Numbered from the stretch's first letter, positions 24,813 through 34,629 are shown. The stretch: DNA of 64,000 nt from Mesosutterella porci (GCF_022134585.1 NZ_JAKNCT010000003.1:62001-126000), one strand, 5' to 3'. Notes: generated by a model not told the origin, from the letters alone. A program made the numbers and translations.

Positions 24813-24916
24813 GCTGAAACTGAAATATCCTTGAGAAATTAAGCAATTAATGCGCCAATATTAGCATTATTACTTTCATGTTTCTACTTATTATTCAATC
24901 AAATAAGTGCTATACT
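24813..24916 (+). promoter_or_regulatory. CRISPR leader with array promoter; divergent cas1 promoter region
   Basis: The 104-bp AT-rich spacer lies between cas1 and the first repeat. An extended -10, TGcTATACT, ends at 24916, directly against repeat 1, with TTATTA at 24888-24893 as a weak -35 (17 bp spacing). It contains AATGC/GCATT (24849-24868). Degenerate repeats lie only at the other end of the array, so this is the leader side. The cas operon must also be transcribed from here in the opposite direction. Confidence 0.65.
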
Positions 24917-26231
24917 CCCAGTATTGATAGGGTTTAGAAGGATGAGAATTGGATACCCACCCAGTATTGATAGGGTTTAGAAGGCTGTCATCGTCCAGAT
25001 GCCCCAGTATTGATAGGGTTTAGAAGGGCCCTGCAGCAAAGCGAACCCAGTATTGATAGGGTTTAGAAGGGCCCATGGCCAGCTCCAACCCAGTATTGAT
25101 AGGGTTTAGAAGGCAAGCGGGAGGACATCTCCCAGTATTGATAGGGTTTAGAAGGCGATTTTTTGGATGCCACCCCAGTATTGATAGGGTTTAGAAGGAC
25201 TCTCCCCCTTATCCTCACCCAGTATTGATAGGGTTTAGAAGGTCGCCGGAGTGAGTCATGCCCAGTATTGATAGGGTTTAGAAGGTTTGCAATCAGGCGC
25301 TGTCCCAGTATTGATAGGGTTTAGAAGGTCACGAAGATTCGATATGCCCAGTATTGATAGGGTTTAGAAGGTCGGAGCTGGTTACACCGCCCAGTATTGA
25401 TAGGGTTTAGAAGGTTCAACACCATGAGCATTCCCAGTATTGATAGGGTTTAGAAGGCGCGGTCTGGTCGGTGACCCAGTATTGATAGGGTTTAGAAGGG
25501 CACGCCAAAAGCCCAAACCCAGTATTGATAGGGTTTAGAAGGAAGGCGGATGGAGGATCATCCCAGTATTGATAGGGTTTAGAAGGGCAGAGGTGCCTTC
25601 CGGACCCAGTATTGATAGGGTTTAGAAGGTGTGCTTTACTGGCACGGCCCAGTATTGATAGGGTTTAGAAGGTTTTCAAGGCTTTGCGCACCCAGTATTG
25701 ATAGGGTTTAGAAGGCTCGGAGCGTCTGGCCGACCCAGTATTGATAGGGTTTAGAAGGATTTGAACGAGTTTGTAACCCAGTATTGATAGGGTTTAGAAG
25801 GTTTAGCAGAATGCCGTCGCCCAGTATTGATAGGGTTTAGAAGGGATCTTCGTGTTGCGGTAACCCAGTATTGATAGGGTTTAGAAGGAACGATCTGCTT
25901 TCCGTCCCCAGTATTGATAGGGTTTAGAAGGTCACGACCCCCATGCAGCCCCAGTATTGATAGGGTTTAGAAGGCGCGGTCTGGTCGGTGACCCAGTATT
26001 GATAGGGTTTAGAAGGGCACGCCAAAAGCCCAAACCCAGTATTGATAGGGTTTAGAAGGTCAAAGCCAGATACTCCACCCAGTATTGATAGGGTTTAGAA
26101 GGCACGCGAATGGTGCCAATCCCAGTATTGATAGGGTTTGGAAGGCTACGAGGGGGTGTTCAACCCAGTAATGATAGGTTTTAGAAGGTTCCACCGAAAT
26201 CATAGGCCCAGTATTGATAGGGTTTAGAAGG
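24917..26231 (+). CRISPR. CRISPR array, 31 repeats and 30 spacers, type V-C
   Basis: The 25-bp repeat begins CCCAGTATTG and ends GGTTTAGAAGG; spacers are 17-19 nt, giving a period of 42-44 bp, mostly 43. I counted 31 repeats. Only two are variant: at 26121 (one A to G near the 3' end) and 26164 (T to A at base 8, G to T at base 16). The final repeat at 26207 is perfect. The two-spacer block at 25458-25517 recurs exactly at 25975-26034. Variants near the right end and the promoter at the left imply transcription left to right, divergent from cas1 and cas12c. Confidence 0.98.
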
Positions 26232-26305
26232 ACAAGAAGCAAACAGACGAGTACAGAAATTATCTTCTAGAATAAACGCATTAATAATATTGATCGCAAG
26301 AAAGA

Positions 26306-26342
26306 GCCCTCGAATCAATCACTTGAATCGAGGGCGTTTTTT
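26306..26342 (+). terminator. Terminator after the CRISPR array
   Basis: GCCCTCGA and TCGAGGGC pair (26306-26335) and are followed by six T. On the minus strand the hairpin is followed by TCTTTCTT, so it could also end tRNA-Ser transcription. The stretch 26232-26305 has no ORF. Confidence 0.85.
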
Positions 26343-26349
26343 GAGGTTT

Positions 26350-26439
26350 TGGCGGAAGGGGTGAGATTCGAACTCACGGAAGTTTTGAAGCTTCGCCGGT
26401 TTTCAAGACCGGTGCATTAAACCGCTCTGCCACCCTTCC
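26350..26439 (-). tRNA. tRNA-Ser (anticodon UGA)
   Basis: The 90-nt tRNA starts GGAAGGGTGGCAGAGCGG, has CTTGAAA as anticodon loop (anticodon TGA), a serine-type long variable arm, and the T-arm GAGTTCGAATCTC. The acceptor strand closes with CCTTCC, a G discriminator and an encoded CCA. It is next to lysC, a common betaproteobacterial arrangement, and marks the right edge of the CRISPR locus. Confidence 0.95.
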
Positions 26440-26514
26440 GAGGCATAGAAGGGGTTTATTTTACATTCTTCCCCCTTCCCGCGCAAACGTGCGGAAAAGG
26501 GAAAACAGGATAGA

Positions 26515-27780
26515 TCAGATCTCCGCCGGGCCGTTTTCAAGGCCAAAAGCCTTGTGAAGGACGCGAACGGCAAGCTCCGTGTACTTCTCGTCAACCACCA
26601 GGCTCACCTTGATCTCCGAGGTGCCGATCATCTGGATGTTGATGTTCTCCTGGGGGAGCGCGTGGAACATGCGGGAGGCGACGCCCGCGTGAGAGCGCAT
26701 GCCGACGCCCACCACCGAGATCTTCGCGATGTTGTTGGAGGTGAGGATCTGCTCGCCGCCAATGAAGGGCAGCACGTCGGACTTCAGGACATCGACCGTG
26801 CGCTCGAGATCGGTGCGCGGCACGGTGAAAGTGAAATCCGTGCGCCCGTTCACGCCGACGTTCTGGACGATCATGTCCACGTCAATGTTGGAGGCGGCGA
26901 TGGGCCCGAGGATCTTGGAGGCGATCCCCGGAGTGTCCGGGACGTTGTGAACGGTGACCTTCGCTTCGTTGCGCGAGCAGGCAATGCCCGTGACTACGGC
27001 TTTTTCCATCATTTTGGGATCTTCCTCATAGGTAATCAGGGTGCCGGAAACAGCTTCAACGGAGACCGGCAGATCGGGGTCGGAAAGACTCGAAAGCACC
27101 CGCAGGGGTACTTTGTATTTGCCCGCAAACTCCACCGAGCGGATCTGCAGGACCTTGGAGCCGAGACTGGCAAGCTCGAGCATCTCCTCAAAGGAAATGT
27201 TGTTGAGGCGCTTCGCCTCGGGCACAATGCGCGGATCGGTCGTGTAGATGCCGTCGACATCAGTGAAGATCAGGCATTCGTCGGCGTGCACCGCCGCGGC
27301 GATCGCAACGGCTGACGTGTCCGAACCTCCGCGACCCAGCGTCGTGATGTTGCGGTCCGGATCAATGCCCTGGAAACCGGCCACCACCACAACGCGCCCG
27401 GCGTCAAGCTGACGGCGAATCGCATCCTCGTCGATCGTGTCGATGCGTGCCTTCGTGAAGGCGTTGTCGGTGTGAATGCCCACCTGCCAGCCGGCCATCG
27501 AGACCGCGTCAACTCCGAGGTCCTTGAGGGCCATGGCAAGCAGCCCGATCGAAACCTGCTCGCCTGTGGTCGCCACGACGTCAAGCTCGCGCAGATCGGG
27601 GCGCGGGGAGACTTCCTTGGCAAGGGCGAGAAGCCGGTTCGTTTCCCCGCTCATGGCGGAGACGACGACGATCATCTGGTGGCCTGCCTTCTTCCACTTG
27701 GCGACACGGCGCGCCACATTGCGGATGCGCTCGGGTGAGCCCATCGAAGTGCCGCCATATTTATGAACGATAAGTGCCAT
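26515..27780 (-). CDS. lysC: Aspartate kinase
   Basis: The 421-residue enzyme phosphorylates aspartate, the first step to lysine, threonine and methionine. The kinase domain begins VHKYGGTSMGSPERI and includes VSAMSGETNRLL and TLGRGGSDTSAVAIAAA. Two ACT domains follow (about 265-340 and 345-415), the allosteric site for lysine/threonine. The start MALIVHKYGG is the family's; a slightly longer frame exists. It is a core gene between tilS and tRNA-Ser. Confidence 0.96.
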   Translation of the reverse strand: MALIVHKYGGTSMGSPERIRNVARRVAKWKKAGHQMIVVVSAMSGETNRLLALAKEVSPRPDLRELDVVATTGEQVSIGLLAMALKDLGVDAVSMAGWQVGIHTDNAFTKARIDTIDEDAIRRQLDAGRVVVVAGFQGIDPDRNITTLGRGGSDTSAVAIAAAVHADECLIFTDVDGIYTTDPRIVPEAKRLNNISFEEMLELASLGSKVLQIRSVEFAGKYKVPLRVLSSLSDPDLPVSVEAVSGTLITYEEDPKMMEKAVVTGIACSRNEAKVTVHNVPDTPGIASKILGPIAASNIDVDMIVQNVGVNGRTDFTFTVPRTDLERTVDVLKSDVLPFIGGEQILTSNNIAKISVVGVGMRSHAGVASRMFHALPQENINIQMIGTSEIKVSLVVDEKYTELAVRVLHKAFGLENGPAEI

Positions 27781-27967
27781 GATTGTGTTTCTCAACTCAA
27801 TGGAGCGCGTTAAAAAACTGCCCTCTTCCCTGCGGAAAAAAGCAGGACTTATGAATCAAAATAGCCCATGCGGAGCCACTCTGCAGACAAAACATCCGAC
27901 GCATCACTCAAACAGGGTAAGAAAAACAGCCTAATCCCTCTCCGAGGGCTGATGCAGCTGCCCGGAT

Positions 27968-29455
27968 TCACAGTCCGAAGAGCGGACGGTCCGGCTTCCA
28001 GCCGATCACCCAGAGCGGCTCTCCGGCCGCCTCCTCGCCGTGCTCCATCAGCCGTATCTCGGAACCCAGCCCGGCGGCGAAAAGGAGCCTGCCGTCGCGC
28101 CAGAGCAGCGGCAGATCCCCGCGCTCAAAGGAAGGAATGCCCTTGGACTGGTAGAGCTGCTTCAGGTGCCGGCTCGGGCGGAAGCGGAAAAGCTTAATCT
28201 TTTCACCTCCCTGCCGGGCCCGGGCCTCAAGAGGCGCAGCCCTGAGGAAAGACTCCGCGAAGCCGTCCTCTCCCGGGGCGGCCCTTCGGAAAGTGAGCAC
28301 GCCGCCCCAGGGAGCGAGCTCAATTTCATTTTCCCCGTGCCAGAAAAAGCGCCTGTTTCTCGAGGTGTCCCTCACGGGCTTCGCAAAGGCCCTGAGCACA
28401 ATGTCGGAGCCCCAGCGCCGTATCTCATAGGCCCCCAGCCTGATGGTGAGCGCCGTGTCGGAGTGCGTCTGCCGGGCCTGCCTCAATGCCTCGATCAGCG
28501 TCGCGCGGGGCGGCGGCTCGACGCCCTCCGAGGCGATCCAGGCGCGCAGGCAAAGCGCCTGCCGCGGAATGGGAAGCTCGAGCAGAGCGGTGATTTTCAT
28601 CGCATGGGGGTGCGCTGCATCGAGGCAATGCGCCACATCCTCCGCAGCCACCGAATGAAGCACCTCGCCCGCCTCCATGACGAGCTCGACGGAGCGGCAG
28701 GCGGCCTTGCGGAACCCCGGCCTCGCACGGTCGAGCACGGGAAGAACCTCGTGGCGGATCAGGTTGCGCAGAAAAGCCGTGTCGTCGTTGCTCTCGTCGT
28801 CGACCCAGGCCAGATCCCGGCCCTTTGCGTAAGCCTCGATCCAGCTGCGGGGAATCTCCAGCCACGGACGCACCAGCAGGCACGCGCCGCTGCCGAACCC
28901 GCGCACGACCGGCATGCCGGAGAGGCCGTCGATGCCCGCGCCGCGCATCCACTGCAGCAGGAAGGTCTCCAGGCGGTCATCCTGGTGGTGGGCCGTAAGA
29001 ACGGCGTCAAGCCCGAGTTCCTCGGCAGCCGAGGCGAGCGCCCTGTAGCGCGCCTCCCGGGCCGCCGCCTCGATGCCGCGGCCTCGGCGGTCGACATGGA
29101 CCTTAAGCACGCGCAGAGGTATCGAGCGGCGCGCACAGAAGTCCTCGCATGTCCGCACCCAGCTCTCCGCGTTTTTGGAAAGTCCGTGGTTCACGTGCAG
29201 GGCGCAGACGGACTCAATGAGTCGGGCGCCTTTTTTCGAACGGGAGAGGCGCCACGCGGCCTCAAGCAGCGACATGCTGTCGCGGCCGCCGGAAAAGCCG
29301 ATCCCGATGCGAAGCGGGCGCTCCGGGGGTGCCAGCAGCATTTCGTCGCGGTTTCTGAGCGAAGCGTTCACCCGCTCCAGGCTTGAGGCAATCGCCCCGC
29401 CCAGACGGGACTCCAGCGTGCGAAGGCTGGGAATTTTTTCGGCTTTCTGCGGCAT
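27968..29455 (-). CDS. tilS: tRNA(Ile)-lysidine synthase
   Basis: The 495-residue PP-loop ATPase modifies C34 of tRNA-Ile(CAU) to lysidine. The N-terminal nucleotide loop is GFSGGRDSMSLL, followed by HVNHGLSKNAESW and TAHHQDDRLETFLLQ. The C-terminal TilS domain carries the RPSRHLKQLYQSKGIPSFER segment. I took the ATG at 29455 (GAGAGGAAGC upstream). The open frame beyond it is a low-complexity Arg/Pro-rich translation inside accA. It lies between accA and lysC in core order. Confidence 0.93.
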   Translation of the reverse strand: MPQKAEKIPSLRTLESRLGGAIASSLERVNASLRNRDEMLLAPPERPLRIGIGFSGGRDSMSLLEAAWRLSRSKKGARLIESVCALHVNHGLSKNAESWVRTCEDFCARRSIPLRVLKVHVDRRGRGIEAAAREARYRALASAAEELGLDAVLTAHHQDDRLETFLLQWMRGAGIDGLSGMPVVRGFGSGACLLVRPWLEIPRSWIEAYAKGRDLAWVDDESNDDTAFLRNLIRHEVLPVLDRARPGFRKAACRSVELVMEAGEVLHSVAAEDVAHCLDAAHPHAMKITALLELPIPRQALCLRAWIASEGVEPPPRATLIEALRQARQTHSDTALTIRLGAYEIRRWGSDIVLRAFAKPVRDTSRNRRFFWHGENEIELAPWGGVLTFRRAAPGEDGFAESFLRAAPLEARARQGGEKIKLFRFRPSRHLKQLYQSKGIPSFERGDLPLLWRDGRLLFAAGLGSEIRLMEHGEEAAGEPLWVIGWKPDRPLFGL

Positions 29456-29489
29456 GCTTCCTCTCTCCCCTCGGCCTCCCGTACGCGGC

Positions 29490-30617
29490 TCAGGATCCGG
29501 CCGCTCCGTCAGGCTCCTTCGCGGCGGCCCTGCCTGCGGCCGCCTTGGCCGCGGCGCGTTCGGCGAACTGCGCCTCCTTGGCCTGCGCCGCCTTCGCCTT
29601 CTGCATTTCGCGCTGCGCAATCGCGTCGGCGCGGATGCGGTCGGCCTCTTTCTGCGTGATCACGCTGTAGTCGCCGTAACGCATGATGCGGCTCAGACGC
29701 CTTGCGATCAGTTTCTCCACCGGCATGCGCTTGAGCGACTTCAGCCGGTCGATCAAAGACTTGCTCAGCGTGCGCGCCATGAGTTCCGGATCCCGGTGCG
29801 CGCCCCCGAGCGGCTCGTAGACCACTTCGTCGACAAGCTTCAGCGCGCGCAGCCGGTCGGCCGTGAGGCACAGCGCGGAGGCCGCCTCGGGCGCCCTGGC
29901 GGCATCCTTCCAGAGGATGGAGGCGCAGCCCTCGGGGCTGATCACCGAATAGGTCGCGTACTGCAGCATGAGCACTGCGTCGGCCACCGCGATGGCAAGG
30001 GCTCCGCCCGAGCCGCCTTCGCCGATCACCGTCGTCACGACCGGCACCTCAAGATGCGTCATCTCGACCAGGTTGCGGCCGATCGCTTCGGACTGCCCGT
30101 GCTTTTCTGCCTCAATTCCCGGATAGGCCCCCGGGGTGTCCACGAAGGTGACCACCGGCAGGCCGAACTTCTCGGCGAGCTTCATGAGCCTCAGGGCCTT
30201 GCGGTAGCCCTCGGGGTTGGCCATGCCGAAATTGCGGAAGGTCCGGGACTTCACGTCCCGGCCTTTCTGGTGGCCGATCACCATGACGGGATCGCCCCCC
30301 AGCCTCGCAAGCCCTCCCACGATCGCGGGGTCGTCGCGGTAGAAACGGTCGCCATGCAACTCGTGAAAGTCCGTAAACATCGCATGGATGTAGTCCAGCG
30401 TGTAGGGGCGGGCAGGATGCCTCGCCACCTGAGAGATCTGCCAGGGCGTGAGGTTCGAGTAGACCTGCTTGAGCAGGGCGAGCGACTTGGCCTCCAGCTG
30501 ATCGACCTCAGAGGCGATATCAAGGGACGGATCGGACTCCTGCAGGGAGCGCAGCTCCTCTATTTTCTGCTCCAGAGCCTCAATGTCCTTTTCAAAGTCG
30601 AGAAAGAATTTTTTCAC
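29490..30617 (-). CDS. accA: Acetyl-CoA carboxylase carboxyltransferase subunit alpha
   Basis: The 375-residue subunit transfers the carboxyl from biotin to acetyl-CoA in fatty-acid synthesis, with AccD. Diagnostic blocks are [71 protein letters not shown] and [14 protein letters not shown]. It is longer than E. coli AccA (319) because of an Ala/Lys-rich C-terminal tail (after about 335). The start codon is GTG (VKKFFLDF). It sits between cysS and tilS. Confidence 0.96.
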   Translation of the reverse strand: MKKFFLDFEKDIEALEQKIEELRSLQESDPSLDIASEVDQLEAKSLALLKQVYSNLTPWQISQVARHPARPYTLDYIHAMFTDFHELHGDRFYRDDPAIVGGLARLGGDPVMVIGHQKGRDVKSRTFRNFGMANPEGYRKALRLMKLAEKFGLPVVTFVDTPGAYPGIEAEKHGQSEAIGRNLVEMTHLEVPVVTTVIGEGGSGGALAIAVADAVLMLQYATYSVISPEGCASILWKDAARAPEAASALCLTADRLRALKLVDEVVYEPLGGAHRDPELMARTLSKSLIDRLKSLKRMPVEKLIARRLSRIMRYGDYSVITQKEADRIRADAIAQREMQKAKAAQAKEAQFAERAAAKAAAGRAAAKEPDGAAGS

Positions 30618-30785
30618 GTTGCACCCGTGCGAATGATGTCCGCCGGGCGCCAGGCCCTGCGGAGCCGTACTGTCCCTTTAGTTTAGCCAAAAGGGAGAGG
30701 CCGGGCCGCAGGCGCGCCGCCGCAGGGATTAGCGTCTTTTCGCCTCTTCCCTTGAAGCGGCGGGCCCTTGCCGGCCCCCGGGCGC

Positions 30786-32204
30786 TCAGCTGCGCCTCCA
30801 GGTGGTGCCCTGCGGGGTGTCGAGCAGCACGATGCCCTGCGCGAGGCACTGGGCCCGGATCTCGTCGGCCCGCGCGAAGTTCCTGCTCTTCTTGCAGTCG
30901 CTCCGCTCCTTGATCAGACGGTTGATTTCCTCCTCGTCGAGCCCCTTGACCGCGCCCTTCAGGAACGCTGCCGGATCGCGCTGCAGGATGTTGAGCACGC
31001 CCCCCAGACCTTTGAGCTGGCGCACGAGCGCGGGGTCCTTCGAGCGGTTGACCTCGGTGGCAAGATCAAAGAGCTGCGCGATCGCCACCGGCGTGTTGAA
31101 GTCGTCGTCCATCGCGCGGGCGAAGGCCGCCGCGTGCTTTTCCTCCCAGTCAAGCGGCAGGCCGTCGCCCTTCGCCCCGTCGAGCGCCTCATAGAGTCTC
31201 GTCAAGGCCTTGTGCGCGTCCACGATGAGGCCCGTGTTGAAGGAGATCGGGCTGCGGTAATGGGTGCGCAGGAGGAAAAAGCGCAGCACCTCGGCGCCGT
31301 TGCCCGCGCCGAACTTCCCGTCGGTTTCGGATAGCGCGTCGCGGATCGTCCAGAAGTTGTGCAGCGACTTGCTCATCTTCTGCTCGGTGCCGTCGGCCGC
31401 GCGGACGCGCAGCGGCCCGGAGTGCATCCAGTAGTTGGCGAACCGCACGCCGTTGGCTCCCTCGCTCTGGGCAATCTCGTTTTCGTGATGCGGGAAGATG
31501 AGGTCGGGGCCGCCGCCGTGGATGTCGAAGGTCTTGCCAAGGTAGTGGCAGCTCATCGCTGAGCACTCAATGTGCCAGCCGGGCCGCCCCTCGCCCCAGG
31601 GGCTCGTCCAGTGCGGCTCGCCGGGCTTCGCCTTTTTCCAAAGCACAAAGTCGAGGGGGTCGCGCTTGCCCTGGCCGATGCCGATGCGGGCACCGGCCTG
31701 CAGGTCATCGAGACTCTTGCCTGAGAGCTTCCCATAGCCGGGGAACCTGCGGACCGCGAAATCGACGTCGCCGTCGCTGCCGACGTAGGCGAGGCCCTTG
31801 TCCTGCAGAGTCCTGATGAGATTGAGCATCTGCGGGATGAAGTCCGTCGCATGGGGCTCGTAGGTCGGAGGCAGGCAGCCGAGCGAGGCCATGTCCTGCT
31901 GCATCGCCGCGGTGAACTCGCGGGTGAGCTCGAGCGTAGAGATTCCGCGCTCGGCGGCGCGGCGGATGATCTTGTCGTCCACGTCGGTCACGTTGCGCAC
32001 AAAGGTGACCTGATAGCCCCGCGCCTCAAGCCAGCGGCGGATGACGTCAAAGGCGACGAAGGTGCGCCCGTGCCCGATGTGGCAGTAGTCATAGACCGTC
32101 ACTCCGCAGACATACATGCCGACCCTGCCTTCATGCACGGGCTTGAAAACTTCCTTGCGCCGGCTGAGCGTCGAGTAAATCATCAGGGGATTGGTGGAGA
32201 TCAT
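30786..32204 (-). CDS. cysS: Cysteinyl-tRNA synthetase
   Basis: The 472-residue class I aminoacyl-tRNA synthetase charges tRNA-Cys. HIGH is in [20 protein letters not shown] in [11 protein letters not shown], and zinc-site residues in [18 protein letters not shown] and [10 protein letters not shown]. The length is normal. An internal ATG seven codons in ([13 protein letters not shown]) could be the true start, since neither candidate has a strong ribosome-binding site. It is the first gene of the cysS-accA-tilS-lysC run. Confidence 0.96.
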   Translation of the reverse strand: MISTNPLMIYSTLSRRKEVFKPVHEGRVGMYVCGVTVYDYCHIGHGRTFVAFDVIRRWLEARGYQVTFVRNVTDVDDKIIRRAAERGISTLELTREFTAAMQQDMASLGCLPPTYEPHATDFIPQMLNLIRTLQDKGLAYVGSDGDVDFAVRRFPGYGKLSGKSLDDLQAGARIGIGQGKRDPLDFVLWKKAKPGEPHWTSPWGEGRPGWHIECSAMSCHYLGKTFDIHGGGPDLIFPHHENEIAQSEGANGVRFANYWMHSGPLRVRAADGTEQKMSKSLHNFWTIRDALSETDGKFGAGNGAEVLRFFLLRTHYRSPISFNTGLIVDAHKALTRLYEALDGAKGDGLPLDWEEKHAAAFARAMDDDFNTPVAIAQLFDLATEVNRSKDPALVRQLKGLGGVLNILQRDPAAFLKGAVKGLDEEEINRLIKERSDCKKSRNFARADEIRAQCLAQGIVLLDTPQGTTWRRS

Positions 32205-32423
32205 GTCTGGACTGCGCTCCTCGCATTCTTAAAAAAGTGAAAAAAACGGCGAGACGCCCGCCCCGGCGGGCGGGGGATCGCGGAGAATCTTTACCGAACG
32301 GGTAAAATCCTTTGAAAAGTATAGCGGTTCGAACGCGCAGGCACGTCCCCGCGCTTTTGCGGCGCGGCAGCCCCGGGTGCCTCTCCCCACCGCTTTCATG
32401 AAAAAGCCCATGGATTTTCGTTT

Positions 32424-33206
32424 ATGAATAAAACCATTCGGGCGGCCGCGGCCGCCATATTGATCGCCATCGCCTCCTGCGCCGCCTCGGCCCAGACCGT
32501 GCTCTACCCGATTCCGGAGCCGCAGAAGGAGCCGAAGCTTGTGACCGACTATCCGGTATTCGTGAACCGGATGATCAGCGAGAAGAATTACGAGAAAGCC
32601 CTTCAGTACGCCGACCAGGGCCTGGCCCTTAATCCGAAGAACCTGAACCTCATGTTCAAGCGCGGGCTGATTCTCGAGCGCATGGGGCGTCTCGACGAGG
32701 CCCGCGAGGCGTACTCGAAGATGATCCGCCTCTACCCCGAGATTCCCGAGCCCTACAACAACCTCGCGATTCTCGTGGCCGACAGCGGCAGGGGCGACAT
32801 CGACCATGCAATCGAGCTGCTGCAGCGGGCGATCACCGCCAACCCCAGCTTCTCGACCGCGCACGAGAATCTGGGAGACCTTTACGCGCTGAAAGCCCTG
32901 CAGAACTACCGCAAGGCCGTTCCGCTCAAGGGCGGCACCCGCAAGCAGCTCAAGCGCGTGGGCGAAAAGATCACCATGCTTCAGATCGTGACCGGCAACG
33001 ACCCCGCGCCCGAGCCGGCCGCAGGCTCCAGGCCCCAGGCCTCCGCGCAGCCGAAGACAAGCACGGGCTCCCGGGCGCAGGGCGCCGGCGCCACTGCCGC
33101 GGCAGGCCCTGCCTCCCAGGTCTCGGGCGGCGTTTCGGCCAGCAGCTACGAGAGCCGCAGCAGCGAGAACAGCCTCTTCAAGCCGCTGCCCGAGATCAAG
33201 CCCTGA
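32424..33206 (+). CDS. Tetratricopeptide-repeat exported protein
   Basis: The 260-residue protein has a signal peptide (MNKTIRAAAAAILIAIASCAASAQ). TPR-type helical repeats cover about 45-150 (YEKALQYADQGLALNPKNLNLMFKRG in pieces, EAREAYSKMIRLYPEIPEPYNNLAIL, ELLQRAITANPSFSTAHENLGDLY). The tail (after about 195) is low-complexity Ala/Gly/Ser. It is probably a periplasmic scaffold. It is upstream of ppiB on the same strand, but the 107-bp gap suggests a separate promoter. Function unknown. Confidence 0.8.
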   Translation: MNKTIRAAAAAILIAIASCAASAQTVLYPIPEPQKEPKLVTDYPVFVNRMISEKNYEKALQYADQGLALNPKNLNLMFKRGLILERMGRLDEAREAYSKMIRLYPEIPEPYNNLAILVADSGRGDIDHAIELLQRAITANPSFSTAHENLGDLYALKALQNYRKAVPLKGGTRKQLKRVGEKITMLQIVTGNDPAPEPAAGSRPQASAQPKTSTGSRAQGAGATAAAGPASQVSGGVSASSYESRSSENSLFKPLPEIKP

Positions 33207-33313
33207 AGCGGGCGGGGCGCGGATTCATTTAGCCGCTACAATTAGGAACCCAGGACCCGGGAGAAGGCGCGAGCCCCTCCCTCCTTACGTTTATTGAATT
33301 AGGAAGACAAAGC

Positions 33314-33796
33314 ATGATCCGTTTAACCACCAGCATGGGCGTGATCGACATCGAGCTCGACCCGGCCAAGGCTCCCGTGACCTCCGCCAATTTCGAGCAG
33401 TACGTGAAGGACGGCTTCTACAACGGCACGCTCTTTCACCGCGTCATCAAGGGCTTCATGATCCAGGGCGGCGGCTACACGGCCGGCATGAAGGAAAAGC
33501 AGACGCGCGACCCGATTGTGAACGAGGCCTCGAACGGCCTTGCGAACAACCGCTACACGATCGCGATGGCCCGCACCAGCGATCCCGACTCGGCCACCGC
33601 CCAGTTCTTCATCAACGTCGCTGACAACGACTTCCTCAACTACAGCGCGGGCAATGCGGGCTACGCCGTGTTCGGGCGCGTTGTGAAGGGCTCCGATGTG
33701 GTCGACGCGATCGCCGCTGCGCGCACCGGCCGCCGCGGCTGGTTTGATGACGTCCCTCTCGAGGACGTCGTGATTGAAAAGGCTGAGATCCTCTAA
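33314..33796 (+). CDS. ppiB: Peptidyl-prolyl cis-trans isomerase, cyclophilin B type
   Basis: The 160-residue cytoplasmic cyclophilin catalyses proline isomerisation. Family blocks are [29 protein letters not shown] (in overlapping pieces), [25 protein letters not shown] and [18 protein letters not shown]. There is no signal peptide. The active-site Arg (FHRV) and Phe (FMIQGG) are present. lpxH follows after 57 bp, and a ppiB-lpxH arrangement is common in betaproteobacteria. Confidence 0.95.
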   Translation: MIRLTTSMGVIDIELDPAKAPVTSANFEQYVKDGFYNGTLFHRVIKGFMIQGGGYTAGMKEKQTRDPIVNEASNGLANNRYTIAMARTSDPDSATAQFFINVADNDFLNYSAGNAGYAVFGRVVKGSDVVDAIAAARTGRRGWFDDVPLEDVVIEKAEIL

Positions 33797-33852
33797 CGCA
33801 GCCGGCCCCGGGGAGCCTCCTCCCCGGTCGGAAAAGGACGAGGAAGGAACAA

Positions 33853-34629
33853 ATGTCTGAAATCACCGCTCCGGCTCTGGCCGGCACGACGGAGGTCGCG
33901 CCGCTTGTCAACCCGGTCTTCATCTCCGATCTGCATCTGGCTCCGGAGCACCCGAAAACCCTGATGCAGTTTCTGAGGTTCATGAAAACTCAGGTCCCCT
34001 ACTACGAGGAGCTCGTGATCCTGGGCGACCTTTTCGACTACTGGATCGGCGACGACACGATCGACACCGCCGCGCCGATCGTGAAGGCGCTCGCCTACGC
34101 TTCCTCGATCGGCAAGCGAGTGCTCATCACGCCGGGCAACCGCGACGTCATGCTGGGGCCAGGCTTCGCCGCAGCCTGCGGTGCGACGCTGCTCGCCCCC
34201 GAGGTGACCGTGGAGTGCATGGGGCGCAGGTTTCTGCTCTCGCACGGCGACGAGTGGTGCACGAAGGACACGGAGTATCAGAAGTTCCGCGCCATGACCC
34301 GCGATCCGCAGTGGCAGATCGGGGCGCTGTCGCTGCCGCTTGAAAAGCGCATGGAGATCGCCCGCCAGGCCCGCTCGCAGTCCGAGGGCACGAAGGTGAA
34401 GAAAACCGCAGAGATGATGGATGTGGTCGACGTCGAGGTTTACAAGGCCGCCAAGGCCGCGGGCGCCGACGTGGTGATCCACGGCCACACCCACAAACCG
34501 GCGAGCCACGAGCTCGCGGAAATCGAGCGCTGGGTTCTTCCGGACTGGGATCTCGACTCCGGCGCCGGCCGCGACCACTGGGGCTACATCCGCACGGTGG
34601 ACGGCAAGCGGCTGCAGATCATCATGTAG
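33853..34629 (+). CDS. lpxH: UDP-2,3-diacylglucosamine diphosphatase
   Basis: The 258-residue calcineurin-like phosphoesterase hydrolyses UDP-2,3-diacylglucosamine in lipid A synthesis at the inner membrane. Metal-binding motifs are visible: FISDLHL (Asp, His), LGDLFDYWIGDD (Asp), GNRD (Asn), LSHGDEWC (His) and HGHTHKP (two His). The order matches the family. Presence of lpxH supports a lipopolysaccharide-bearing Gram-negative cell. A strong terminator follows. Confidence 0.93.
   Translation: MSEITAPALAGTTEVAPLVNPVFISDLHLAPEHPKTLMQFLRFMKTQVPYYEELVILGDLFDYWIGDDTIDTAAPIVKALAYASSIGKRVLITPGNRDVMLGPGFAAACGATLLAPEVTVECMGRRFLLSHGDEWCTKDTEYQKFRAMTRDPQWQIGALSLPLEKRMEIARQARSQSEGTKVKKTAEMMDVVDVEVYKAAKAAGADVVIHGHTHKPASHELAEIERWVLPDWDLDSGAGRDHWGYIRTVDGKRLQIIM

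Noticed and set aside
26060-26242. 60-codon ORF inside the CRISPR array
   Set aside because: Its translation is just the repeat unit and spacers read through.
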